Positions 6,155-12,439 of a stretch of DNA of 12,439 nucleotides are shown here, piece after piece. Position numbers and translations under genes: made by a program. The DNA comes from DASVXQ01 sp046727955. GTDB taxonomy: Bacteria > Actinomycetota > CALGFH01. The notes beneath the pieces are model-generated. The model ran no database searches and was not told where the DNA came from. It saw only the letters and a list, made by a program, of their open reading frames with translations. Every line of letters begins with the position of its first letter. Position 1 is the stretch's first letter. The stretch spans positions 1-12,439 of the forward strand of contig JBKPDO010000383.1 of the NCBI GenBank assembly GCA_046727955.1, written 5' to 3'.

Positions 6155-6171
6155 AATCAACCAGACTCTGC

Positions 6172-7014
6172 TCAGCGCGACCTTGCCTCCTCGATGGCGC
6201 GGCGGGTGAGCACCTTGGCCAGGTGGTTGCGGTACTCGGCGCTGGCCAGCGCGTCGTTCGGCGGGCTGGTGCCGTCCAGCGCCTGCTCGGCCGCGGCGGC
6301 CGGGTCGGACCCGCCGGCGAGCGCCGCCTCGACCGCCTGCGCACGAAGCGGCGTCTCACCCATGTTGGTCAGCGCCACCGCGGTGCGGGCGGGCCGGCCG
6401 TTGCCCTCGTCGACCAGCGCGGCCACCGCCGCGATAGCCCAGTCCTGCGCCCTCACGTTGAACTTCTGGTACGACCAGCCCGCGCCCGACACCTTCGGCA
6501 CCCGGATCTCGGTCAGCAGGTCCCGGGGCCCGAGGTCGGCCTCGAAGAGGCTCCTCCAGAAGCTGGACGCCGGGACCCGGCGCTCACCGCCGGGCCCGAG
6601 CACCACCATCTCGGCGTCGAGCGCCAGCAGCACGGTCGGGATGTCGGAGGCGGGGTCGGCGTGCGCCACCGAGCCGCCGATGGTGCCGCGGTGGCGCACC
6701 TGCGGGTCCCCTATCTCTCCGGCGGTGTGCGCCAGCAGCGGGCAGTGCTGGTTGAGCAGGTCGTTGAAGTGCACGTCCTCGTGCGTGGTGAGCGCGCCGA
6801 TGGCGAGCTGGTCGCCGTCGTCGCGCACGTAGGAGAGATCGCGCAGCCGGCCGATGTCGACCAGCACCGACGGGGTCGACAGCCGCAGCTTCATCAGCGG
6901 CAGCAGCGAGTGCCCGCCGGCGAGCAGCTTGGCGTCCTCGCCGTGCTGGCCGAGGAGCTGGACCGCATGGTCGGCCGACTCGGCGACCTCGTAGTCGAAC
7001 GCCGCCGGGATCAC
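6172..7014 (-). CDS. coxM: CO-dehydrogenase-type medium (FAD-binding) subunit, CoxM
   Basis: The 280-residue flavoprotein subunit passes electrons from the iron-sulfur subunit to the acceptor. It has both FAD-binding loops of the xanthine oxidase family: AGGHSLLP (32-39) and TIGGSVAHADPASD (111-124), then the CO_deh_flav_C-like half with YQKFNVRAQDWAIAAVAA. The length is normal. GTG at 7014 overlaps the coxL stop as GTGA, so translation is coupled to coxL. Order S-L-M matches form II clusters (form I is M-S-L). The stop TGA at 6174-6172 is followed by two hairpins before the ATPase gene. Confidence 0.95.
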   Translation of the reverse strand: MIPAAFDYEVAESADHAVQLLGQHGEDAKLLAGGHSLLPLMKLRLSTPSVLVDIGRLRDLSYVRDDGDQLAIGALTTHEDVHFNDLLNQHCPLLAHTAGEIGDPQVRHRGTIGGSVAHADPASDIPTVLLALDAEMVVLGPGGERRVPASSFWRSLFEADLGPRDLLTEIRVPKVSGAGWSYQKFNVRAQDWAIAAVAALVDEGNGRPARTAVALTNMGETPLRAQAVEAALAGGSDPAAAAEQALDGTSPPNDALASAEYRNHLAKVLTRRAIEEARSR

Positions 7015-9437
7015 GCCTGGCCTCCTTCCTGTGCGTGTGCCGTGCCGGCGCCGGCGATCGCCCGCCAGACGCGCTCAGCGCTGGCCGGCAGGTCGATGAA
7101 CTCGACCCCCGCGAAGCGCAGCGCGTCGGCCACCGCGTTGAGCACCGCCGGCGGGGAGGCGATCGTGCCGGTCTCGCCGATGCCCTTGACCCCCATTGGG
7201 TTGGTGCTCGACAGGGTCACGGTCCGGCCCAGGGTGAAGCCGGGCAGCTCCGCCGCGGAGGGGACCCGGTAGGTCGACATGTTGCCGGTCAGCAGCGTGC
7301 CGTTCTCGTCGTAGAGCGCCTCCTCATAGATCGCCTCGGCGATGCCCTGGGCCACGCCGCCCATCCTCTGGCCGTCAACGATCATCGGGTTGATGACGTT
7401 GCCGCAATCGTCCACCGCCACGTACTTGACGATGCGGACCTGTCCGGTGTCGGGGTCGACCTCGACCACGCAGATGTGGGTGCCGGACGGGAAGGTCCAG
7501 TTGGGCGGGTCGAACACCGCGCTGCCCTCCAGGACCGGGTCGACCTCGCTCGGCAGGTCGTGGGCGGTCCAGGCGGCAAAGGCGAGCTCCGGGATGGTCT
7601 TGGCCCTGTCCGGGGCGCCATGGACCTGGAACCTGCCGCCCGTCCACTCGAGGTCGTCCTCGGACACCTCGAGCTCGTGGGCGGCGATCCGCTTGGCCTT
7701 CTCCCGCACCCTCTCGGCAGCGTTGTACAGGGCGACGCCCCCGGCAGACAAGCTGCGGCTGCCGTAGGTGTCCAGCCCCCACGCCGCCACCGAGGTGTCG
7801 CCGTGCAGCACCTCGACGTCGTCGGGGTCGACCCCGAGCGCGTCGGCCACGATCTGCGACAAGGTCGTGACGACCCCCTGGCCGTGCGGGGAGGTGCCGG
7901 TGACCACGGTGATCTTGCCGGTGGGATTGCAGCGGATGGTGGCTCTCTCCCAGCCACCGCCGGCGTACTTGAGGGATCCGAGCACCTGCGATGGCGCCCA
8001 GCCGCACACCTCCACGTAGCTGGAGATGCCGACGCCGAGCAGCTTGCCGTCGCGCCTGCCGCCGTTGGCCCGCTGCTCGCGGCGCAGGTCGTCGTAGCCG
8101 ACGAGCTCCTTGGCCTTGGCCAGCGCCGCGGCGTAGTTGCCGGAGTCGTACTCCAGCGTGCCGGCGGTCCGCCGGGCCTCGTTGAACGGGGGAATGAAGT
8201 TCAGCTCGCGGATCTCGGCGGGGTCCTTGCCAACCCGGCGGGCGAGCGCGTCCATGATCCGCTCGGTCGCGTAGGTCGCCTCGGGCCGGCCGGCGCCGCG
8301 GTATGCGTCGGTCGGGGTCTTGTTGGTGAACACGGCGGTGCAGCTGAACCCGTACGCCTGGCAGTCGTACACGCCGTGGTAGTGGAAGGCGCCAAGGATG
8401 GGGATGCCCGGCGCGCATAGCTGCAGGTAGCCGCCCATGTCGGCGAGCAGCTTGGCGCGCACGCCCAGCAGCCTGCCCTCCTCGGTGGCGGCCACCTCCA
8501 TGTCCTGGATCACGCCGCGGCCCTGGACGGTCGTCAGGTACCCCTCGGAACGCTCCTCGGTCCACTTGACCGGCTGGCCGAGCCGGCGCGCCAGCGCGAC
8601 CGCGACGAACTCCTCGGCGTAGACGTCCAGCTTCGAGCCGAAGCCGCCGCCGACCTCCGGGGCGATCACGCGGATCCTGGACTCCGGGATGCCCAGGCAG
8701 AGGGCCAGGAACACCCGCAGGAAATGCGGGATCTGCGTCGAGGACCAGACGGTGTACTCGCCCTGGGCCGGCACCGGCTGGACCACGACCCCGCGCGGCT
8801 CTATCGCGTTCGCGATCAGCCGCGGGTGGTAGTAGCGCTCCCTGACCACCACCGGAGCCTCGGCGAAGACCTTGTCGACCTCGCCGGTCTCGAGCACCCA
8901 GGTGTACACCTCGTTCGTGCCGAACTGCTCGTGGATGATGGGCGCGCCCTCCTGGAGCGCCTCCTCGATGCCGGTCAGGACCGGCAGCTCGTCGTAGTCG
9001 ACGTCCACCGCCTCGACCGCGTCGATGGCGTGCTCGCGGCTGTCGGCCACGACCACCGCGACGATCTCTCCCATGAAGCGGACCCGGTCCTTGACGACCG
9101 GCCAGTGGTCGGGGACACGGGGGTCGTGGGTTGGCTCGTCGGGCCAACGGCGGCTGGCGATCGGCCAGGCGCACGGCAGGGCGGCGGCCCACTCGTCGGC
9201 GAGGTCCTGGCCGGTGAAGACGGCCACCACCCCGGGCAGCTCCCTGGCCGCCGCCACGTCGACCCTGGCGAGGCTGGCGTGGGCGACCGGGCTGCGGACG
9301 AACGACAGCCACAGCATGCCCGGCAGGGCGATGTCGTCGACGTAGTGGCCCTGGCCGGTGAGGAGCTCCGGGTCCTCCTTGCGAAGCAGGCCCCCACCAA
9401 CCCAGCGCTGTACCTCGGGCTCGGCAACTTGCGCCAT
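7011..9437 (-). CDS. coxL: Form II CO-dehydrogenase-like large subunit, CoxL (molybdopterin-binding)
   Basis: The 808-residue catalytic subunit of a xanthine-oxidase-family Mo hydroxylase. Visible landmarks: RWVGGGLLRKEDPELLTGQGHY near the start, STQIPH (Q235 probably the Gln next to Mo), GGGFGSK (263-269), AYRGAGR (378-384), and GIGETGT with E755, the catalytic Glu near the Mo. Form I CO dehydrogenases have AYxCSFR here, with the Cys binding copper; this protein has Gly at that position (G381), which defines form II. True CO oxidation by form II is disputed, so the substrate may be CO or another small molecule. ATG at 9437 has GGGAGG 5 bases upstream, 16 bases after coxS. It is expected to bind molybdopterin cytosine dinucleotide, fitting the nucleotidyltransferase gene across the divergent promoter. 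Confidence 0.95.
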   Translation of the reverse strand: MAQVAEPEVQRWVGGGLLRKEDPELLTGQGHYVDDIALPGMLWLSFVRSPVAHASLARVDVAAARELPGVVAVFTGQDLADEWAAALPCAWPIASRRWPDEPTHDPRVPDHWPVVKDRVRFMGEIVAVVVADSREHAIDAVEAVDVDYDELPVLTGIEEALQEGAPIIHEQFGTNEVYTWVLETGEVDKVFAEAPVVVRERYYHPRLIANAIEPRGVVVQPVPAQGEYTVWSSTQIPHFLRVFLALCLGIPESRIRVIAPEVGGGFGSKLDVYAEEFVAVALARRLGQPVKWTEERSEGYLTTVQGRGVIQDMEVAATEEGRLLGVRAKLLADMGGYLQLCAPGIPILGAFHYHGVYDCQAYGFSCTAVFTNKTPTDAYRGAGRPEATYATERIMDALARRVGKDPAEIRELNFIPPFNEARRTAGTLEYDSGNYAAALAKAKELVGYDDLRREQRANGGRRDGKLLGVGISSYVEVCGWAPSQVLGSLKYAGGGWERATIRCNPTGKITVVTGTSPHGQGVVTTLSQIVADALGVDPDDVEVLHGDTSVAAWGLDTYGSRSLSAGGVALYNAAERVREKAKRIAAHELEVSEDDLEWTGGRFQVHGAPDRAKTIPELAFAAWTAHDLPSEVDPVLEGSAVFDPPNWTFPSGTHICVVEVDPDTGQVRIVKYVAVDDCGNVINPMIVDGQRMGGVAQGIAEAIYEEALYDENGTLLTGNMSTYRVPSAAELPGFTLGRTVTLSSTNPMGVKGIGETGTIASPPAVLNAVADALRFAGVEFIDLPASAERVWRAIAGAGTAHAQEGGQA

Positions 9438-9453
9438 CGGGACCTCCCTGTCC

Positions 9454-9966
9454 TCACGCCATGCCGGGGGCCGCGGTCTGCGCGGTGGCCGCGTCCGCCC
9501 CCGCCCGCATCCTGGCGCCCGCGTCCTGGACCGCCTCGATGATGTTCTGGTAGCCGGTGCAGCGGCACAGGTTGCCCTCGAGGCCGAGGCGGATCTCCCC
9601 CTCGCTCAGACCGGCGCCGCTCTCGATCAGGCCGAGGGAGGCCATGATCATTCCTGGGGTGCAGAAGCCGCACTGCAGACCGTGGTGCTCGTGGAAAGCC
9701 TGCTGCAGCGGATGGAGCTGCCCGTCGGAGGCCAGGCCCTCGATGGTGAGGACGTCGGTGCCGTCGGCCTGGACCGCGAGCATGGTGCAGGATTTCACGG
9801 ATTTGCCGTCCACCAGGACCGTGCAGGCACCGCAGGAGGTGGTGTCGCAGCCGACGTTGGTGCCGGTGAGGCCGAGCGTCTCTCGCAAGAAATAGACCAG
9901 CAGCTGGCGAGGCTCGACATCGGCCTCTCGTCGTACCCCATTGACTGTGCAGGTGATGTGCCTCAA
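9454..9966 (-). CDS. coxS: CO-dehydrogenase-type small iron-sulfur subunit, CoxS
   Basis: The 170-residue 2Fe-2S subunit relays electrons between the Mo site and the FAD of CoxM. The N-terminal plant-ferredoxin-like domain has GCDTTSCGAC (C40, C45, C48) and C60; the C-terminal helical domain has CGFC (C99, C102) and CRC (C134, C136). All eight ligands are present. A short Ala-rich tail follows. The start is a TTG at 9966, the only one that gives the full MRHITCTVNG beginning, with GGGAGG 7 bases upstream; TTG may limit its translation. It is the first gene of the leftward operon. Confidence 0.95.
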   Translation of the reverse strand: MRHITCTVNGVRREADVEPRQLLVYFLRETLGLTGTNVGCDTTSCGACTVLVDGKSVKSCTMLAVQADGTDVLTIEGLASDGQLHPLQQAFHEHHGLQCGFCTPGMIMASLGLIESGAGLSEGEIRLGLEGNLCRCTGYQNIIEAVQDAGARMRAGADAATAQTAAPGMA

Positions 9967-10168
9967 AGGGCCACCTCCCTTGGCGCTGAGGAACGGGCCG
10001 AGCAGAACAGCAGCCTAACACCGGGGTGATTGCGAGCGAAACAGTTGTCCACAGGCCTCCTGACGATGGCTTTCGGCAGCTTTCCCGCCCACCCTGAAGC
10101 CGGCGCGAGTAATCTTTGGAACCACCGGAGAGGCAGGTCCGGCTGCGCTGGCCAGGGAGGTAGAGGTC
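9967..10168. promoter_or_regulatory. Divergent intergenic region between coxS and the xdhC-type genes
   Basis: These 202 bases must hold promoters for both arms. On the coxS side a weak pair, TTTCGC (10041-10036) and TTAGGC (10018-10013) with 17 bases between, could be a promoter giving a leader of about 40 bases. On the other arm TAATCT (10110-10115) resembles a -10 box but has no good partner. TTGTCCACA at 10045-10053 equals an actinobacterial DnaA box, though a single copy may be chance. A small inverted repeat CCGGA/TCCGG lies at 10125-10142. A shared regulator is plausible but no gene for one is in the window. Confidence 0.5.
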
Positions 10169-10480
10169 ATGCGAGAGGTCCTCAACGCGATCGACGAGTG
10201 GCGGGCGGAAGGGCACCAGGTCGCGCTCGCCACCGTGACCAGGGTCAAAGGGTCGGCGCCGCGCCCGCCCGGAGCGAAGATGGCCATCAGCGACGACGGC
10301 CGCTGGATCGGCAGCGTCTCTGGCGGCTGCGTCGAGGCCGCGGTGCTCGAGGAGGCCGGCAAGGTGCTCGCCGGCGACCCCCCGAAGCTGGTCACCTTCG
10401 GCATCACCGACGAGATGGTCTGGGACGTCGGGCTCGCCTGCGGCGGCGTCATCGACGTGTTCATCGAACCGGTGGCCTGA
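10169..10480 (+). CDS. Short XdhC/CoxI-domain protein (N-terminal domain only)
   Basis: The 103-residue product is a stand-alone XdhC/CoxI N-terminal domain: TRVKGSAPRPPGAKM (24-38), GSVSGGCVE (48-56) and GLACGGVIDVFIEP (88-101). XdhC-family proteins bind molybdenum cofactor, promote its sulfuration and deliver it to xanthine-dehydrogenase-type enzymes; CoxF and CoxI are relatives in cox clusters. ATG at 10169 has GGGAGG 8 bases upstream. Its TGA is directly followed by the GTG of the next gene in the same frame, so the pair together looks like one XdhC gene cut by a single stop codon in the linker between domains. Both parts look intact. Confidence 0.88.
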   Translation: MREVLNAIDEWRAEGHQVALATVTRVKGSAPRPPGAKMAISDDGRWIGSVSGGCVEAAVLEEAGKVLAGDPPKLVTFGITDEMVWDVGLACGGVIDVFIEPVA

Positions 10481-11284
10481 GTGGCCGCGGTCGACGACGG
10501 GGACTCCGCCGCGGGCGTGCGCTGGGAGTCGGTCCGTGAGCTGGTCGCCTCCGACCGGCGGGGCGCCCTGGTCACCGTGGTGGCCGGACCTGGCCTCGGC
10601 GCCAAGCTCATGGTCACGCCGGACCGCACCGTGGGCTCGCTCGGCGACCCGGCGCTCGACGCCGAGGCGGTCGCGGTCGCGCGCGAGCTGCTGGCCGGCG
10701 AGGAGGCCGCGGTCCGCGAGATGGCCGGCAGGCAGCTGTTCTTCGACGTCTTCGCGCCGCAGCCGAGGCTGCTGATCGTCGGCGCGGTGGACTTCGCCGC
10801 AGCGCTGGCGCGCGCGGCGCGTCAGACCGGCTACCGGGTCGTGGTGGTCGACGCGCGGGAGCGCTTCGCGACTAGGGAGCGGATCCCCGATGCCCATGAG
10901 GTGGTGGTGGCCTGGCCCCACGAGTACCTGGCGGCCAACCCGCCCGACGACGCCACCTATGCCTGCGTGCTGACCCACGAGCCGCGCTTCGACGACCCGA
11001 CGCTCCGCGCCCTGCTCGGCAGCCCGGTCGCCTACATCGGCGCGATGGGCAGCCGCCGGGCCCACGGTGAGCGCCTGGAGCGGCTCCGTCAGGACGGCTA
11101 CGGCGAGGAGGCGCTGGCGCGCATCTCCGGGCCGATCGGCCTGGACATCGGCGCCAAGTCACCGGAGGAGACGGCCATCTCGATCCTCGCCGAGGTGATC
11201 GCGGCCCGCCACGGCCGCGCTGGCGGGCGCCTGTCGGAGCGCAGAGAGCCCGTCCACACCCTGCGGGAACGGGGCGAGGTGTAG
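10481..11284 (+). CDS. xdhC: XdhC-family molybdenum cofactor maturation protein (C-terminal part)
   Basis: The 267-residue product has a degenerate XdhC/CoxI-like segment (VRELVASDRRGALVTVVAG, then GAKLMVTPDRTVGSLG, about 18-55) and then a Rossmann-type XdhC C-terminal domain: RLLIVGAVDFAAALARAA (96-113), VVVDARERFATRERIPDA (121-138), AYIGAMGSRRAH (184-195) and GLDIGAKSPEETAISILAEVIA (220-241). The Rossmann loop is GAVDFA rather than GxGxxA, a variant I recall from actinobacterial XdhC. It probably helps load sulfurated Mo cofactor into CoxL. The start is GTG at 10481, touching the previous stop, with no clear ribosome site, so it depends on re-initiation or read-through from the gene before. 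A CCGCGG/CCGCGG inverted repeat lies at 10485-10514. Confidence 0.88.
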   Translation: MAAVDDGDSAAGVRWESVRELVASDRRGALVTVVAGPGLGAKLMVTPDRTVGSLGDPALDAEAVAVARELLAGEEAAVREMAGRQLFFDVFAPQPRLLIVGAVDFAAALARAARQTGYRVVVVDARERFATRERIPDAHEVVVAWPHEYLAANPPDDATYACVLTHEPRFDDPTLRALLGSPVAYIGAMGSRRAHGERLERLRQDGYGEEALARISGPIGLDIGAKSPEETAISILAEVIAARHGRAGGRLSERREPVHTLRERGEV

Positions 11285-11288
11285 GGCC

Positions 11289-11915
11289 GTGGCCGTCGCC
11301 GGGCTGGTGCTCGCGGCTGGCGGGTCGACCAGGATGGGCCGGCCGAAGCAGCTTGCCGAGCTCGACGGCCGGCCGCTGCTCGAGCACGCGCTGGCGGCGC
11401 TGGCCGCCGCGCCCCTCGACGAGGTGGTGGTCGCGCTGGGCGCCGTCGCCGGCGAGGTCGTCGAGCGGGTGGACCTCCACGGCGCCAGGCCGCTGGTGGT
11501 GGCGGGCTGGTCGGCCGGGATGGGGCACGTCCTGGCCAGGGCGGTCGCCGCGCTCGGTGAGCCCGCCGCGGTGCTGGTCTGCCTGGGCGACCAGCCCCTG
11601 GTCGGCCACAAGGTGGTGGCGCGGCTGGTGCAGGCCTGGCGGGACGGCGCCGGCCCGGTGGTCGCCGCGACCTACGACAGCCGCCTGGGCAACCCGAAGC
11701 TGTTTGACCGCGCTGTCCTTCCCCACCTGCGCCGCCTGCGCGGCGACACCGGCGCGCGCGACCTGCTCGAGGCGCACCCCGAGTGGGTGGCGACGGTCGA
11801 GGTGGGCACGCTGGGCAGCGACGCCGACGTGGACGACGAGGCCGCGCTGGCCAGGGTCGAGGGACTGCTCCGCAGCGCGGGAGCCCGAGGCGGGATCTCC
11901 CGGACGGTCAGATAG
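11289..11915 (+). CDS. MobA-like NTP transferase, probable molybdenum cofactor cytidylyltransferase (MocA type)
   Basis: The 208-residue product has the nucleotidyltransferase signature LVLAAGGSTRMGRPKQL (6-22), VLVCLGDQPLV (metal-binding Asp in GDQP), a GNPKLFDR stretch and RGDTGARDLLEAHP, then DADVDDEAAL near the end. Relatives beside xdh/cox genes attach CMP to molybdopterin, making the cytosine dinucleotide form used by xanthine-oxidase-family enzymes; classical MobA makes the guanine form. Context favours cytidylyl transfer, but a general NTP transferase is possible. GTG at 11289 lies 4 bases after the xdhC stop, with GAGG about 9 bases upstream, so it is in the same operon. Confidence 0.87.
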   Translation: MAVAGLVLAAGGSTRMGRPKQLAELDGRPLLEHALAALAAAPLDEVVVALGAVAGEVVERVDLHGARPLVVAGWSAGMGHVLARAVAALGEPAAVLVCLGDQPLVGHKVVARLVQAWRDGAGPVVAATYDSRLGNPKLFDRAVLPHLRRLRGDTGARDLLEAHPEWVATVEVGTLGSDADVDDEAALARVEGLLRSAGARGGISRTVR

Positions 11916-11936
11916 CTCCATCTCAAGGAGGCCGGC

Positions 11937-12439
11937 ATGAGGATCGAGCAGACGGTCGAGGTCGACGCTCCCCTGGAGCGGGTGTGGGCGCTGGTCAACG
12001 ACGTGCCGAGGATCGCTCCGTGCATGCCGGGGGCGCAGCTGACCGGCGTGGTGGACGAGCGTACGTACGAGGGGACCATCCGGGTCAAGCTGGGCCCGAT
12101 CAACATGTCCTACAAGGGGACGGCGGTGCTCGAGGAGGTCGACGAGGCCGGCCACAGCGCCAGGATCGCCGCCAGCGGCAAGGACGTGCGCGGCGGGGGC
12201 ACCGCCCGTGCGGGGGTCGACACCAGCCTCGAGGCGCTGTCGGAGTCGAGGACGCGCATGGCCGTGACCGCCGACGTGCAGCTCACGGGCAAGGTGGCAT
12301 CGTTCGGCCGGGGCGCCGTCCAGGACGTCTCGGCCAGACTGTTCGGCCAGTTCGCCGACTGCCTGCGGCAGACGCTGGAGGAGGAGACGCGGGCGGCCGC
12401 GGTGGGCGCCGGGGGGCCTGCCGCCGGGCAGGCGGCGAC
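11937..12439 (+). CDS. coxG: CoxG-family SRPBCC protein (partial, 3' end outside window)
   Basis: ATG at 11937 follows AAGGAG by 6 bases, and the frame is open for 167 codons to the window edge. The start MRIEQTVEVDAPLERVWALV, then NDVPRIAPCMPGAQL, YEGTIRVKLGPINMSYKG and GKVASFGRGAVQDVSARLFGQFADCL are typical of CoxG (carbon monoxide dehydrogenase subunit G). CoxG proteins have a hydrophobic lipid-binding pocket and link the enzyme to the membrane; in a mycobacterial form I system CoxG was reported to handle menaquinone. The last visible residues are a Gly/Ala/Pro-rich linker, and the expected C-terminal tail lies outside the window. It is 21 bases after the nucleotidyltransferase gene and probably in its operon. 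Confidence 0.9.
   Translation, partial: MRIEQTVEVDAPLERVWALVNDVPRIAPCMPGAQLTGVVDERTYEGTIRVKLGPINMSYKGTAVLEEVDEAGHSARIAASGKDVRGGGTARAGVDTSLEALSESRTRMAVTADVQLTGKVASFGRGAVQDVSARLFGQFADCLRQTLEEETRAAAVGAGGPAAGQAA

Noticed and set aside
6033..6359. A 109-residue N-terminal extension of the MoxR-type ATPase
   Set aside because: It overlaps coxM, is Arg/Pro-rich and contains the hairpin repeat; family proteins begin at about the ATG at 6032.
10045..10053. TTGTCCACA as part of a replication origin
   Set aside because: Only one DnaA-box-like 9-mer is seen, with no AT-rich unwinding region or dnaA/dnaN nearby.
10478..10480. TGA read as selenocysteine
   Set aside because: It lies in a linker rather than at a catalytic cysteine position, and a GTG start follows immediately; the small stem downstream is likely by chance in such GC-rich DNA.
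8975..11065. A 696-codon open frame on the minus strand, and similar long frames at 2336-3871 (+), 7375-9312 (-) and 10872-12155 (-)
   Set aside because: Each overlaps genes with clear family motifs in other frames and shows only low-complexity sequence.

Overview
The window is about 12.4 kb of very GC-rich DNA with dense genes, several GTG/TTG starts, short stop-start overlaps and strong GGAGG-type ribosome binding sites. These traits, the actinobacterial style of the XdhC protein (GAVDFAAAL in place of the usual glycine loop) and the small membrane protein at the left end suggest a soil-type member of the Actinomycetota. I cannot place it more finely. I see no tRNA, rRNA, CRISPR array, transposase or integrase.

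The core (about 4.0 to 12.4 kb) is a molybdenum hydroxylase locus of the aerobic carbon-monoxide-dehydrogenase (Cox) type, built around a divergent promoter region at 9967-10168. Leftward (minus strand) run coxS, coxL and coxM, with coxL and coxM overlapping by 4 bases. A 139-base gap with two hairpins follows, then a MoxR/CoxD-type AAA+ ATPase and a CoxE-type von Willebrand A protein, also overlapping by 4 bases. Rightward (plus strand) run a short XdhC/CoxI-domain protein, a longer XdhC protein, a MobA-like nucleotidyltransferase and a CoxG-type SRPBCC protein cut by the window end. The S-L-M order and the AYRGAGR active-site motif in CoxL mark a form II enzyme, lacking the copper-binding cysteine of true (form I) CO dehydrogenase, so the substrate is not certain. 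Even so, the full set of maturation partners is present.

Further left (2.0 to 3.9 kb, minus strand) is a tight set of moaE, moaA and msrB. MoaA and MoaE make the molybdopterin that the Cox enzyme needs; MsrB repairs oxidised methionine. Next are a 260-base spacer filled with degenerate tandem hairpin repeats of about 61 bases, a HIT-family hydrolase gene, a 237-base spacer, and an ATGA-coupled pair: a single-span membrane protein and an acidic, repeat-rich protein that runs off the left edge.

The most notable observations are the form II active site beside complete CoxD/E/F/G/I-like partners, a single in-frame TGA splitting what looks like one XdhC gene into two, the hairpin repeat family with a second inverted copy inside the cox operon, and two stop codons built into terminator-like hairpins.
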